Positions 10,720-20,496 of a stretch of DNA of 64,000 bases are shown one piece after another. Source of the DNA: Typha latifolia (Eukaryota; Streptophyta; Magnoliopsida; Poales; Typhaceae); the NCBI GenBank assembly GCA_019914945.1, contig CM034113.1, forward strand, positions 992,001 to 1,056,000. The letters are read 5' to 3'. Below the pieces are notes generated by a model. That model did not search any database. It saw only the letters and a list, made by a program, of their open reading frames with translations, and was not told the origin of the DNA. The translations under genes and the position numbers were made by a program. How positions within the stretch are numbered: the stretch's first letter is position 1; every line of letters begins with the position of its first letter.

Positions 10720-11440
10720 GATTGTGAAACCCTATCTCTAGGGTAGTTGAAGAAGCATTATTGAAGGAGACTTCTTGAGGCTATATCGGTTCTTCAACTA
10801 ACAAGGCTCTTCTCATCTACAAATCTTAATCTTTCGTTTTAAGGGCTATCTAGACGAAAGATCAATCTCGAGGGTTACTGAGATTGGACTTCAATCACGA
10901 GAAGCGGTGAATCGTGGGTTCTAGCGAGCAAGACTGAGAGGAACAAAGTCGTTTGGTTCGACGGGTTGTTTTGAGAGTCAGCCTTATAACTGCTACTATT
11001 CTAGTGATTGGTTTTGATCAAAGTTTGGATCCGTGGTTTTTTCCCGTTTGGGTTTTTCCACGTTAAAATCTTGGCGTTCATCTGCTTTCATTCTTAATAT
11101 TTCTACGGACTTTTACTTAAACGAACGAGTGATATCATTGCCTAGTATTTAGATACATACTTGTGTCTAGGGGTTTTTTCATATGATAATAGGCATGCAT
11201 AATAGGTTGGACCATGGGCGTGCATAGTAGGTTGGGTTGTCGAGCTGGGCCGAGCTAGCAAAAGCTTGCTGTCCATTGCTATCTCAAGCTCGAGTCGAGC
11301 TAGGCCCAAACCGGGCTTGGGCTACAGAGCACCCACTTAGGAAAAGTTTCCTATCCTGTAAAAAAATTCCTTCATATTCTTGAAGGAATTTAGGCTATCC
11401 ATAAGGATTCTAACCACTAGGAAGAACGACCTCCCAACGT

Positions 11441-11829
11441 TAGGGGTGTAAACGAGTCGAGCCTGAGCGAGCCGGCTCAGGCTCAGGCTTGGCTCGAAAT
11501 TACTTTCGAGCCTCATAATGTTGCTCAGGCTCGATTAGAGGATGAGGCAGTGGCGGCGTGGGCGGTGGCGACATGGACAGCGACTTGCCGAAGGAGTCGG
11601 AGACGGATGGAGGAGGAGGCGACGACGAGGAGATGGTGAATGAAGGAGAAGGAGGAAGCCGACGGAGTGGACGAGGAGGAGGCCAACGACGGATGAGGAG
11701 GAGGAGGAGGCCGACGGAGAGGAAGGCGTGGCGCCGTGGTGGTGGCTTGCCGTCGTTGCCGATGGAGGCCGACGGGGAGGGAGGAGGTGGCGGCGCGTGG
11801 GGTGAGGTTAGGAGTGGTGATCGGGTGGA

Positions 11830-11867
<38 letters not shown>

Positions 11868-12271
11868 AGAGTGAGGGTGAAGGTGAGGGTGGGGTGAGTA
11901 GGGGAATTGAGGATGGGGAAGGTGATGTGATGATGGGCAAGGTGAAGTGATTAATGAGGGTGGGGTAGGTGAGGGTAGGTGAGGGTGGGGTAAGTGAGGG
12001 TGATGAATGTTGAATGTGTTACGGGTGAGGATGGGTTAGTAAGGGACACATGGCAATATTTCTTTATGCCACGTGTCCTTAGTTATAGGGAGTCAGGCTA
12101 TCGAGCCTATCGAGCCGAGCCTGAGTGAGCCGGCTCCAGCTCAGGCTCAGCTCGATATTAATTTCGAGTCTATTATGATGGCTCGGGCTCGGCTCAGCTC
12201 TGATCGAGCTGAGTCGGACTCGAGCTTCACCCGAGCCGAGCCCGAGCTGCTCATCAAGCCTGACAACCCTA
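11441..12271. mobile_element. Non-autonomous hAT element with 8 bp target duplication
   Basis: Left end TAGGGGTGTAAACGAG and right end TGACAACCCTA form short imperfect terminal inverted repeats, with sub-terminal GAGCC/GGCTC-rich repeats on both sides. A perfect 8 bp target duplication CCCAACGT lies at 11433-11440 and 12272-12279. It is 831 bp with no transposase. The GC-rich interior holds a hexamer array and yields spurious frames on both strands. A second member of this type is at 28969-30714. Confidence 0.88.
11830..11893. repeat. (GAGGGT)n hexamer array inside the hAT element
   Basis: About nine near-perfect GGTGAG/GAGGGT hexamers. The glycine/glutamate-rich translation of this stretch is a repeat artefact. 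Confidence 0.8.
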
Positions 12272-12279
12272 CCCAACGT

Positions 12280-13735
12280 CATTATGTTGCTTGCAGATTG
12301 ATTCCTCTGCTCTCTACATAGTTTTCCTTAGCTGAATAATCAACATAAGATCTTTGTGATATTTAGGATATACTAAAATCCAATCATCAAGAATGTAATA
12401 TTTCTAAGAACTTGTTATATATTGTCAAAATGTCAAAATCCTACACATGTGATATGTACAACTTATTGTTTGCTAGATCATTTATAAACCTAGGCTCTAA
12501 TGCCACCCTCTCCTAAGCCACTCGTAATTCACGTGCCCATACTACACACATGATGCACATGACCACTAAGGTTGATATTAGTCATTTTAACAAACTTGTA
12601 CTCATCTATATATATATATATCAAAGCAATACTAAACAAAAATCAGATCTGACAAAACCCACAGAGATAAAAAATAAATCATCAAGTTTATAACTTATAC
12701 AATATATGAACAATAACCTATGTACACCATCATAATCGAATTTTTTCTAATACATAATAAAACAAATATACAATTGCTACAACTATGCTAAGCTTATATA
12801 CAAATACCATCTATATCATATTAAACCTTTCTCTGCAGTAGGCTGCCAAATCTATTATTAGAGATTTGTTTCTTTCTCAATTTTTTAATTGCTGAATATG
12901 ATTTTTTTTTATCCAGGTGGAGTATCTCTGATCGCAGGCTATTTTGCAGAAAAGTTCTTAGGTTTTGGTATTAGCAAGATTTGAGCTCTTGAAATTGAAT
13001 CCGCTTATTTTTTTTTATACAAGATGCACTATATATAATTAATAGTTATTTTTTTTTATACAAGATGCACTAAGGACCATGAACTGGTCCTTAGTGGTGA
13101 ATGGTCAAAAGAAACGTTACGTCCCAGGTGGAGTATCTCCCTCTCGCTTAAGTTTTATCACTTAAGCCTATTTTGATTTTCCTTTCTAAGTGAAGCCTGT
13201 TCCTATTTTTCTTTCCAAAAATACTCTTTTACTATGATGGGATGAAACTAGTAGTTGAAGCATTCGCACTTGATAACTTTGAATAAAAAACTAATGCACA
13301 GTTCTATTATGGATTTCGTAGTTATTAAATATTTATATTTTTTTTACGTAATTAATAGTTATTGAAACATTTTTATTTCTGTTTTATGATTTTATTATGA
13401 AATTCGTAGTTATTGAATATTTATATTTTTACAAGTTTCGTAAGTTTATTAGGCATAGTTATTGAACAATTATATTTTTTATTTCATAATTTTATTATCA
13501 AATATTAAACTGCCACTATTTTGACCTTGTTTTTTAGTTTTTTTTTTAAGTGTAACAATAATATGTTAGAAATATTTCATAAAAAAACTAACCATAACAA
13601 CTATGAAATAAAAATAATAATAATAACAATTATGTTATTTTGAAGAATGTAATGGTAATTTTTATTGAAAGCTTTTAGAAGACGGTAATTATGTAAAAAA
13701 AAACTCATATTTTTTAACAGATGGATTTGATTTGG
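12280..13735. other. AT-rich intergenic sequence, no gene
   Basis: No convincing reading frame. It contains an (AT)n run near 12605, a direct repeat of TATACAAGATGCACTA (about 13017 and 13055), a repeat of CAGGTGGAGTATCTC (12916 and 13126), and a 10 bp stem CTAAGGACCA/TGGTCCTTAG at 13071-13095. These look like debris of old insertions. Confidence 0.5.
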
Positions 13736-13739
13736 TAGC

Positions 13740-13935
13740 CAATTGGTGTTCGATAATTTAAATGATTTCCATTAGTCAAGGTCAACTATGGCGTGCCCAA
13801 GCAAGCGAAGGAAGTCGGAACTCCCGATTCGAGTGGCTGATGAGTGGTGAGAATTGGATCTGTACCCAGCATGGAAGCCATTTTTAAAATATCTATTAGC
13901 TGGCATAGCTGCCAAATTGCCATTTAAAAAAACTC
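13740..13935 (+). promoter_or_regulatory. Conserved NLR promoter block upstream of the 14069-17008 gene
   Basis: Contains CCAATTGGTGTT, CAAGGTCAAC, ACTCCCGATTC, AGAATTGGAT and AGCTGGCATAG in this order. The same words in the same order occur upstream of the minus-strand gene (complement of 34868-35045) and of the pseudogene (complement of 45746-45985). It lies within 340 bp of the start codon, so it is the likely promoter of this NLR subfamily. Confidence 0.7.
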
Positions 13936-13978
13936 CCAACATCAATCGTTGACTCGTGGATGCATCCGCTTCTCTTCT

Positions 13979-14028
<50 letters not shown>
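13979..14028. repeat. (CT)25 microsatellite in the 5' leader
   Basis: Perfect CT run 40 bp upstream of the chosen start codon. A longer frame starting upstream would translate it as a serine-leucine run; the paralogue at 31699-34668 lacks it, so it is more likely untranslated leader. Confidence 0.85.
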
Positions 14029-14032
<4 letters not shown>

Positions 14033-14068
14033 ATTTTCTTGTTTCACTTTGTGCTCGCCGGGAAGGAT

Positions 14069-17008
14069 ATGGAGTCGATCGGAGGCATGGTTGGACATAT
14101 TTTGATCAGCGAGTTGGTGAAGAAAGCTCGCTCCTTCCTCGGAGGGCAGCACGAGCTGCACTCTGATGTCAAAGACAAGCTGGAAAGGCTGGGGCAACTT
14201 CTCCTAGACCTTCAATGTGTTATCCAAGTAACCGAGGGAATGGGGATTCAAAACCCAGCGATTGGTCAACGGCTGAAGGAGTTCAAGACGTTGGCGTACC
14301 AGATAGACAATCTCCTCGACACCTTCGAATACCGAGAGCTTGAATGGAAGTCTTCTTCCCGAACGGTAAAAGGTCTTCGTAAGATTGGAAATGTTGTGAT
14401 GCCCAAACTAGAGTTCAGTGAGCTGAAGAAAGTCGTGAATAAGTTGGAAGAACTTTATTCGCCGATGAAGTATTTCGTTGAATTGGTAGTTTTGCATCAG
14501 CAGTCGCCGCAGCGTAGCATCACCCCCCAGCTTCCCACTGGCACACCGAGGAATAACGAACATAGTTTTGTTGGGCGGAAGGAGGAGAAGGAAAAGATCA
14601 TCAACTTCTTGCTGAATACGGAGTCGCACAGTACCACAAATGTTCCGATCCTTCCGATTCTCGGCGCTGGAGGCATCGGGAAGACTGCTCTTGCCCAGGA
14701 AGTCTACAATGACGAGAATGTGAAGAGACACTTCTCCCTCAAGATGTGGGTATGTGTCTCTAAAAACTTTGATCTAGGCAGGCTTACAAGAGAAATGCTA
14801 AATCAGTTAAACTGTTCTTGTGATTATATTGATGTTAATGATTTAGTTAAACTAAAAGAAAATCTAAAGATGCAGCTAAGCTCAGATAAATTTTTACTCG
14901 TGCTCGATAATGTATGGAGCGAGACTCTTATAGAAGTATCCGATATGGTTCGAGCATGCGCTCCACTATGCCATCAAAATGAAGGGAGCAAGATCTTGTT
15001 TACCAGCAGGGAAGAGGAGATTGCGGGACTGACAAAACATGAGGAGATTATTAAATTGAAGGGTCTACGAGATGATGAGTACCGCTCCTTTTTCTTGAAG
15101 TGTGCATTTGGCGATGCAAACCTCAGCGAGCATCCGAAATTAGAAGCAATTGGAAAACAAATAGCTTGCAAGCTGAACGGCTCGCCGCTGGCTGCAAAGA
15201 CAGTGGGTGAATTGTTGAAAGATAAGCTAAGAGAGGATCACTGGAGAAACATTCTTAATAGTGACATATTGGAACAAAAACAGGACAATCACGACATAAT
15301 GCCAGCTCTCAGACTGAGTTATCTATACTTACCCTTCCAACTAAAGCAGTGTTTTTCGTACTTATGTGTAACTCCTAAAGCCTGGAAGTTGTTCCAAAAT
15401 AAAGTGATAAGCATGTGGATGGCACATAGTATGGTCTATCATGATGATCATGGGAAGAGAGTCGAGGATGTTGGGGAGGATTACTTTAAAATGTTGATAT
15501 CCAAGTCATTCTTCCAGGAAACTACGAAAGAGGATGTATATATTTTACATGATCTACTGCATGATTTGGCAGAAAATACTTACAAAGGTTACAGCTTTAG
15601 AATTGAAGATGACGAGGTCGAACAAATCCCAAGGACTGTACAGCATTTATCTGTATCAACTAATGGTCTTGTCATACTTCAGGAGAATGCATCTGTGCTG
15701 AATAATCTACGCACATTGTTTTTTCTTCACAATTACAATGTCAATCTTGATGATGCTAATCTCCATGATGTCCTCAGCAAGCTAAAAAGCATTCGGGTGC
15801 TCAGTTTAAGTTACTGTCGCATGGAAAGGAAACGCGGCAATCTAAGTGGCCTTATTCATCTGCGCTACTTGGATCTGTCACACAGTGGTATTAAACAATT
15901 GCCAGACGGAGTAACTAAGCTTTACCTTCTACAGATATTAGATCTTTCCCAACTGGACCTTGATCAGGTACCTGCAAAGATGAACAAACTGATTAATTTA
16001 CGAAGCTTGATTTGTTCTGGAAAAATATTGTCAATGGTAGCAGGGATAGGAAAAATGGCTCGGCTTCAGGAATTGAAGTGCCCTTTCTCCGTGCAAGTTG
16101 TTCCTAGATTTGATATTGGACAGTTGGGAGACCTAGAAGAACTTCGAGGATGTCTTTCTATCAGGAATCTTGAAAATGTGGACAGTGGAAAACAAGCCAA
16201 AGAAGCTAAATTATGTAAGAAAAAGAATCTTGTCGAGCTGGAGTTACATTGGGGACCTGTTGAAAGGAACACCAACCCTGAGGTGCAGAATGAAATATTA
16301 GAAGGCCTCAAACCACCTGGAGAACTCAAAAAGCTCTGTATCGATGGCTATAAAGGTACCCGGTCGCCAAGTTGGATGGTTGATATCAAAGGACTCACTA
16401 ATTTGGTAAGTCTTAAGCTAATTGATTGCAAAGCTTGGGAAAACCTTCCACCTCTTGGACAGCTTCTCCAGCTTCAAGTTCTTGAAATAAGTAGGATGCA
16501 TGCAATAAAAAAAATTCATCATGGAATCCATGGTTCAAGCATCTTAAAGAGGTTTCCATCGTTGCAAGAACTGATATTTGATAGCTTGCCTGAGTGGAAA
16601 GTATGGTCTGCCGATGATGAAGTCCATTTGTTTCCTTGCCTCCAGATTCTCCGAATCTCAGGGTGCCCAAAACTACGAAGAATTCCACCACTTCCTCCTA
16701 CCCTCCAAAGACTTGAGCTTCTCAATGTGGGATTGGGCAAGTTCCCAAAATTGCTAACAAAGGCATGGAATTTACCTTCCTCCTCCTCATTACCATCATC
16801 TTTAGTTATTTTGACTATCAAAGGGTGTCAACAGCTGCAGTATCCTAGTGAATGGTTAATAGAACAGCATGAGAGTTTAAGAAACTTAGAAGAATTGACT
16901 GTTGATTACTGTGATGAGTTTGCTCCTGAATTGGTGGAAACAATTGGCATGCTCACTGGTCTCAAGAAATTCTCTGTGGATGACGGCGGCCTCCTGCTTG
17001 AATCCTAG
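14069..17008 (+). CDS. CC-NB-ARC-LRR (CNL) immune receptor, C-terminally shortened
   Basis: A 979-residue intronless CNL; such proteins sense pathogen effectors and trigger cell death. The start MESIGG is chosen because the paralogue aligns from the same point and the upstream frame is a CT microsatellite. Order: coiled coil (1 to about 150, with IDNLLD in place of EDVID), NB-ARC with P-loop GAGGIGKT (199-206), kinase-2 LLVLDNVW (276-283; usual LLVLDDVW), RNBS-B-like GSKILFTSR, GSPLAA at 371 (usual GLPLA), CFSYLCVTPK (RNBS-D) and LHD at 493-495 in place of MHD. LRRs run from about 560 to the end. The stop TAG falls where relatives read on through further repeats; homologous LRR sequence follows in decayed form. 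It may be functional, a shortened decoy, or a young pseudogene. Confidence 0.88.
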   Translation: MESIGGMVGHILISELVKKARSFLGGQHELHSDVKDKLERLGQLLLDLQCVIQVTEGMGIQNPAIGQRLKEFKTLAYQIDNLLDTFEYRELEWKSSSRTVKGLRKIGNVVMPKLEFSELKKVVNKLEELYSPMKYFVELVVLHQQSPQRSITPQLPTGTPRNNEHSFVGRKEEKEKIINFLLNTESHSTTNVPILPILGAGGIGKTALAQEVYNDENVKRHFSLKMWVCVSKNFDLGRLTREMLNQLNCSCDYIDVNDLVKLKENLKMQLSSDKFLLVLDNVWSETLIEVSDMVRACAPLCHQNEGSKILFTSREEEIAGLTKHEEIIKLKGLRDDEYRSFFLKCAFGDANLSEHPKLEAIGKQIACKLNGSPLAAKTVGELLKDKLREDHWRNILNSDILEQKQDNHDIMPALRLSYLYLPFQLKQCFSYLCVTPKAWKLFQNKVISMWMAHSMVYHDDHGKRVEDVGEDYFKMLISKSFFQETTKEDVYILHDLLHDLAENTYKGYSFRIEDDEVEQIPRTVQHLSVSTNGLVILQENASVLNNLRTLFFLHNYNVNLDDANLHDVLSKLKSIRVLSLSYCRMERKRGNLSGLIHLRYLDLSHSGIKQLPDGVTKLYLLQILDLSQLDLDQVPAKMNKLINLRSLICSGKILSMVAGIGKMARLQELKCPFSVQVVPRFDIGQLGDLEELRGCLSIRNLENVDSGKQAKEAKLCKKKNLVELELHWGPVERNTNPEVQNEILEGLKPPGELKKLCIDGYKGTRSPSWMVDIKGLTNLVSLKLIDCKAWENLPPLGQLLQLQVLEISRMHAIKKIHHGIHGSSILKRFPSLQELIFDSLPEWKVWSADDEVHLFPCLQILRISGCPKLRRIPPLPPTLQRLELLNVGLGKFPKLLTKAWNLPSSSSLPSSLVILTIKGCQQLQYPSEWLIEQHESLRNLEELTVDYCDEFAPELVETIGMLTGLKKFSVDDGGLLLES

Positions 17009-17490
17009 AAAAACCTGGAAATCTCTAGCTGTGGTTGTTGCAGACAAAATAATATTCTTGAAGGATCTCCATGGCCTTCTTTTTTTCCTACCATTGAAGT
17101 TGGACAGGTGCCCATCTATTGTCTCTTCCAATTGCACAGGGGCAGCAACATTGGACAACATTTTTTCTTTACGCTAGTATGCAAGTATCTACAATCTCAT
17201 TTTCTACGCTCTGTTTCCTCTTTCTGCTTGGGTAGTGTTTGCAATTTGCAGCGCTTGTCAGTTTTTTCTTTTGCACAATTAACTTGTAGGATGCTTCGGC
17301 ACCCAAATTGTTCAAAACCTTTCATTTTGCAATTGTTGCAGTTGACTGTAAACCTTGAATACTGCAGTAATCGTTATTGTTTTGTTTTACTTAGATATCG
17401 ATTTTGCATGCAAAGAAGGGGACCATCTCCCCATTAATGAGATATTCCAGGTTAAAAGTTAAAATGGATATGATGCAGTACTTTGTCAAG
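17009..17490 (+). pseudogene. Decayed LRR tail and 3'UTR of the CNL gene
   Basis: About 160 bases after the stop still resemble the next LRRs (in shifted frames, DKIIFLKDLHGL and LKLDRCPS). Near 17175 the similarity changes abruptly to 3'UTR-type sequence (CTCTGTTTCCTCT) shared with the other copies. The complement of 31226-31698 has the same join. An ancestral deletion therefore removed roughly the last 200 residues of LRR before the two genes were duplicated. Confidence 0.7.
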
Positions 17491-19542
17491 TCGGATTTAT
17501 TTTCTAAGTCCTAGTCAGATTTATTTTTCAAGTCCTAGTTAACTTTCTTTTTTAGAGTTATTGTAAAACAAAAGCAATCTTTTGGTTTATTTATATTTCA
17601 GTTAATATATTATCAAGTAATTGTATATAGATTAGAACTATAGAGGATTTAAATGACACGAATGTAAGTGTCATGTCCTCTCCCTCTCTCCCACGGCCCC
17701 TCTCTCTGCTATACATATCAATCAAGAGTAGCAAAATTAACATATGTAAATGCATAACAAGTAAGATAATGTAAGATACCTTGTATCAACTATGATTGGA
17801 GAATATCATAATCATGTACATTTTCCTCTACCATGGCCTCTCCCTCTTGTTACATCTTCTTCCTTGGCAAATGCCACACATATTACTCATCGCTGATAGC
17901 AAGTGTCTCTACACCTCTCTGATGGACGTCCGCCATGGTGTTTATCTGGAATTCAATAAATATCTTAGTTGACAGTTAGTTATCTGCAATCCTTAATCAC
18001 CCATCATAATTTTGTTAAATATCTCTGAAAGGTTTATAATGATGATCTAAAAATAATGACCTCCATTATTAGCCGGAGATAATTTCTCCACTAGAATCTC
18101 ATCAAGTCATTTTTTTGGATCTGAGTTACACCGATCTATTTGTGAGGCCATTGACACGAAGCTGCTAAGACTGGCGCAACATCTTATGAAATCGTTGGTC
18201 GGCCAATTATTTCGAGGAAGCTCAACAAGTAAATATATTAAAAGCATGCTAATGGCTTGATAAAGATGAAATTAACTTCGAGAGGGTAGAAGATCACCGG
18301 CGGTTTGTGCTTTCCTATTGGGATAATTTTAGTGTTAAGATTCCTTTTAATCTAATTCCTTTTATCTATTGGGTTCATTTTAGTATTAAGATTGAGTCAA
18401 ATCAATGTTTTGATTTCCTATTCTATTTTAATATTTTCCTTTTATTTAAGATAGATGCTTTGCCATCATGTACAGTCCTAGCCCTTATCTATTTGGGTTT
18501 ACTACTTTCTCTATAGAAGGGTACGCTAGCTTCTATTTGGGAGGTGAATAACAACTGAAAGTTTAGTTTTGAAGCCATTGACGTGAAGCTTCCTGAACTG
18601 GTACGGCATTGACACGAAGTCGTCGATCGGACGAAAGTCGAACTAGTAAAAATAGTAAATGCAAGCTAAAGGCTCGATAAAGATGAGTAGTAACTTTAAG
18701 AAATTGCTTCGGCGATGCTCCGACGACCAAATCCAATAATGATGACTTTGACGAGGTAAGAAGGAAGAAAAAGAAGAAGAGGAGAAAGAAAGATGATGGC
18801 ATGAGATTGAAGTGGAGAGTAGGAGAGTGTTTTCTAGGAAAAGAGTATAGGGTTAGAACGATATCATTCCCCAATGATTTGACCGGAAAATTCAATCTCT
18901 TAATGCCTTATCATTCCCCAATATTTTCTTGGTTTTGGTTCTCTATCTCCCTTGTGCAAAACCAATATAGTCTAGTCTCTGTGCAAGACTCAGTCGATTA
19001 ATCCAAGAAAATATTGGATAATTGTTCGGTTTGCATTTGCCGTTATTCCCTTTTATTATAATTAGCTTTCAACTGAAGGAAGACAAAGTCGGCAGTATTT
19101 ATTATCCGATACTTAGTACATTTCCCTTATTATGTGTACTTTCCATTCATGTTCTTGTAAGATCATTTTAAAGTCAGAATAGGTGCTGCAAGTTAATCTT
19201 ATATTGTTTTGCTAATGTTCTTGTAAAACAAGTATCCTGTTATATTTCCAGGTTTTGAGGTACTAATCTCCCTCAAAACCATGGATTCGAGACAGTTAGC
19301 TCTTTTGCCGAAATCTAAATTAGTGTAAGCTGTATAATTTTTGACATGGCTTATTGTCCATTGGTGTGATTACTGGAAATGAAACCAGTTGTGATATACT
19401 GTGCATCTACTGAATATATACCCACTGTTGTAGATTATGGGAGCACTTTTGCTAAATGAAATAGTGCTCACATGTATGATTATTATCTATAATCAAGTTA
19501 TCTCAAACTTGTAATACTGTTATTGTTGAAGAAGTTATAGAC
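17491..19542. other. Intergenic, with a diverged direct repeat pair
   Basis: No supported gene. Two related segments, about 18143-18285 and 18573-18700, share GGCCATTGACACGAAGC, GTCGGCCAATT/GATCGGACGAAA, CAAGCTAAAGGCTCGATAAAGATGA-type words in the same order, about 430 bp apart. The remainder is AT-rich. Confidence 0.45.
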
Positions 19543-20332
19543 AGACAATTTGTAGCAAAAATCATTTCACCTTTTAAATTGGCAGAAATAGGCTTCCTTA
19601 TTATTGAATTGTAAATTTAGATATTTTTTTTTTACTGATTTAGACTAATTTACATTTTTTTCTAACCCAACCAAATTGTTTAAAAATTAGAGTATATCTT
19701 TTGTATAAGTAATACGTATAAATTATATAGATGATGTATGATGTTTTTTTGTTTTTTTTTTAATCTTAATGCTCATATTGTTAAAAATTACAGCGTCCAT
19801 TTTGCATAGACGATGTGTATATATTATATAAGTGATGCATGATATATATATTTTTTAAAAATCTTGATATGCATATTATTAAAAATTAGAGTGTACATTT
19901 TGTATAGGCGATGCATATAAATTTCATAGGTAGTGCGTAACGCTTTTTTTAAAAAAAAAAATTTAATGTGCATATTATTAAAAATTAGAGCATATATTTT
20001 ATATAGGCGATGTGTATAAATTATATAGGTAACGCGTGATGTTGTTTTTCATAAAAATTGCAATGTATATTTTATATAGAATACATATAAATTACATAAG
20101 TGATGTATGATCTTTTTTCTAAAATCTCAATACGCATATTGTTAAAAATTAGAGTGTACATTTTATATAAGCGATACGTATAAATTATATAAGTGATGCG
20201 TGATATTTTTTTAAGACCCGACAGTGTTAGGGCTAAATCAGTAAAAAAATTTGAAATTGTAATTTGATAATAGGCAACGGGTGCCTATTTTTGCTTATTA
20301 GAAAACTAAAATGATTTTTACTACAAATGACC
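19543..20332. mobile_element. Foldback element with ~105 bp inverted arms around a tandem array
   Basis: The left arm (about 19543-19645: ATTTGTAGCAAAAATCATTT ... ACTGATTTAG) matches the complement of the right arm (about 20228-20332: ATTTGTAGTAAAAATCATTT ... ACTGATTTAG) along its whole length. The interior is a tandem array. No transposase and no clear target duplication are visible, so the exact ends and the superfamily (Mutator-type or other foldback) are open. Confidence 0.6.
19675..20215. repeat. Five to six ~90-105 bp AT-rich tandem repeats
   Basis: Units carry TTAAAAATTAGAGTGTACAT, then TTTTATATAGGCGATG, then TATAAATTATATAGGTGATG and a T-run. Units begin near 19680, 19783, 19889, 19981, 20055 and 20146. 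The array fills the space between the inverted arms. Confidence 0.75.
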
Positions 20333-20496
20333 CAACCCACTAAAATAAAATAAAATAAAAGAAGTTAAAAGACAAATAAGACAAACTTGCAAGTAACAAA
20401 TGTGTAGTCACATTAATCAAACTAGATATTATGATAAGTAAGTTGTATTCAAAAGAATCTCCATAGTTATTGAAATATCAGCTTCAAACATCGAGT

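Larger units (their letters stand above)
10077..11181 (+). mobile_element. Copia-like solo LTR with perfect target duplication
   Basis: Begins TGTTAGGTTTTTATTTG and ends GGGGTTTTTTCA, flanked by perfect 5 bp direct repeats TATGA (10072-10076 and 11182-11186); 1105 bp. Order inside: TTCGAA palindrome array (10231-10418), six ~43 bp tandem repeats (10451-10711), a TATA box (10712-10719), then a U5-like region with the GGTTTTTTCCCGTTTGGG and TTTTTCCACGTTAAAATC stretches often seen in plant copia LTRs. No coding sequence. The same family occurs at 23354-26345 (reverse) and probably at 36491-37470. Confidence 0.85.

Noticed and set aside
11500..11950. Pro/Ser-rich (-) and Gly/Glu-rich (+) proteins
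   Set aside because: They overlap on both strands within a non-autonomous hAT element with simple repeats; no domain is recognisable.
13949..14068. Upstream in-frame start for the plus-strand CNL with a Ser-Leu run
   Set aside because: The stretch is a CT microsatellite absent from the paralogue; both genes align from MES/MEF, so the downstream ATG is preferred.
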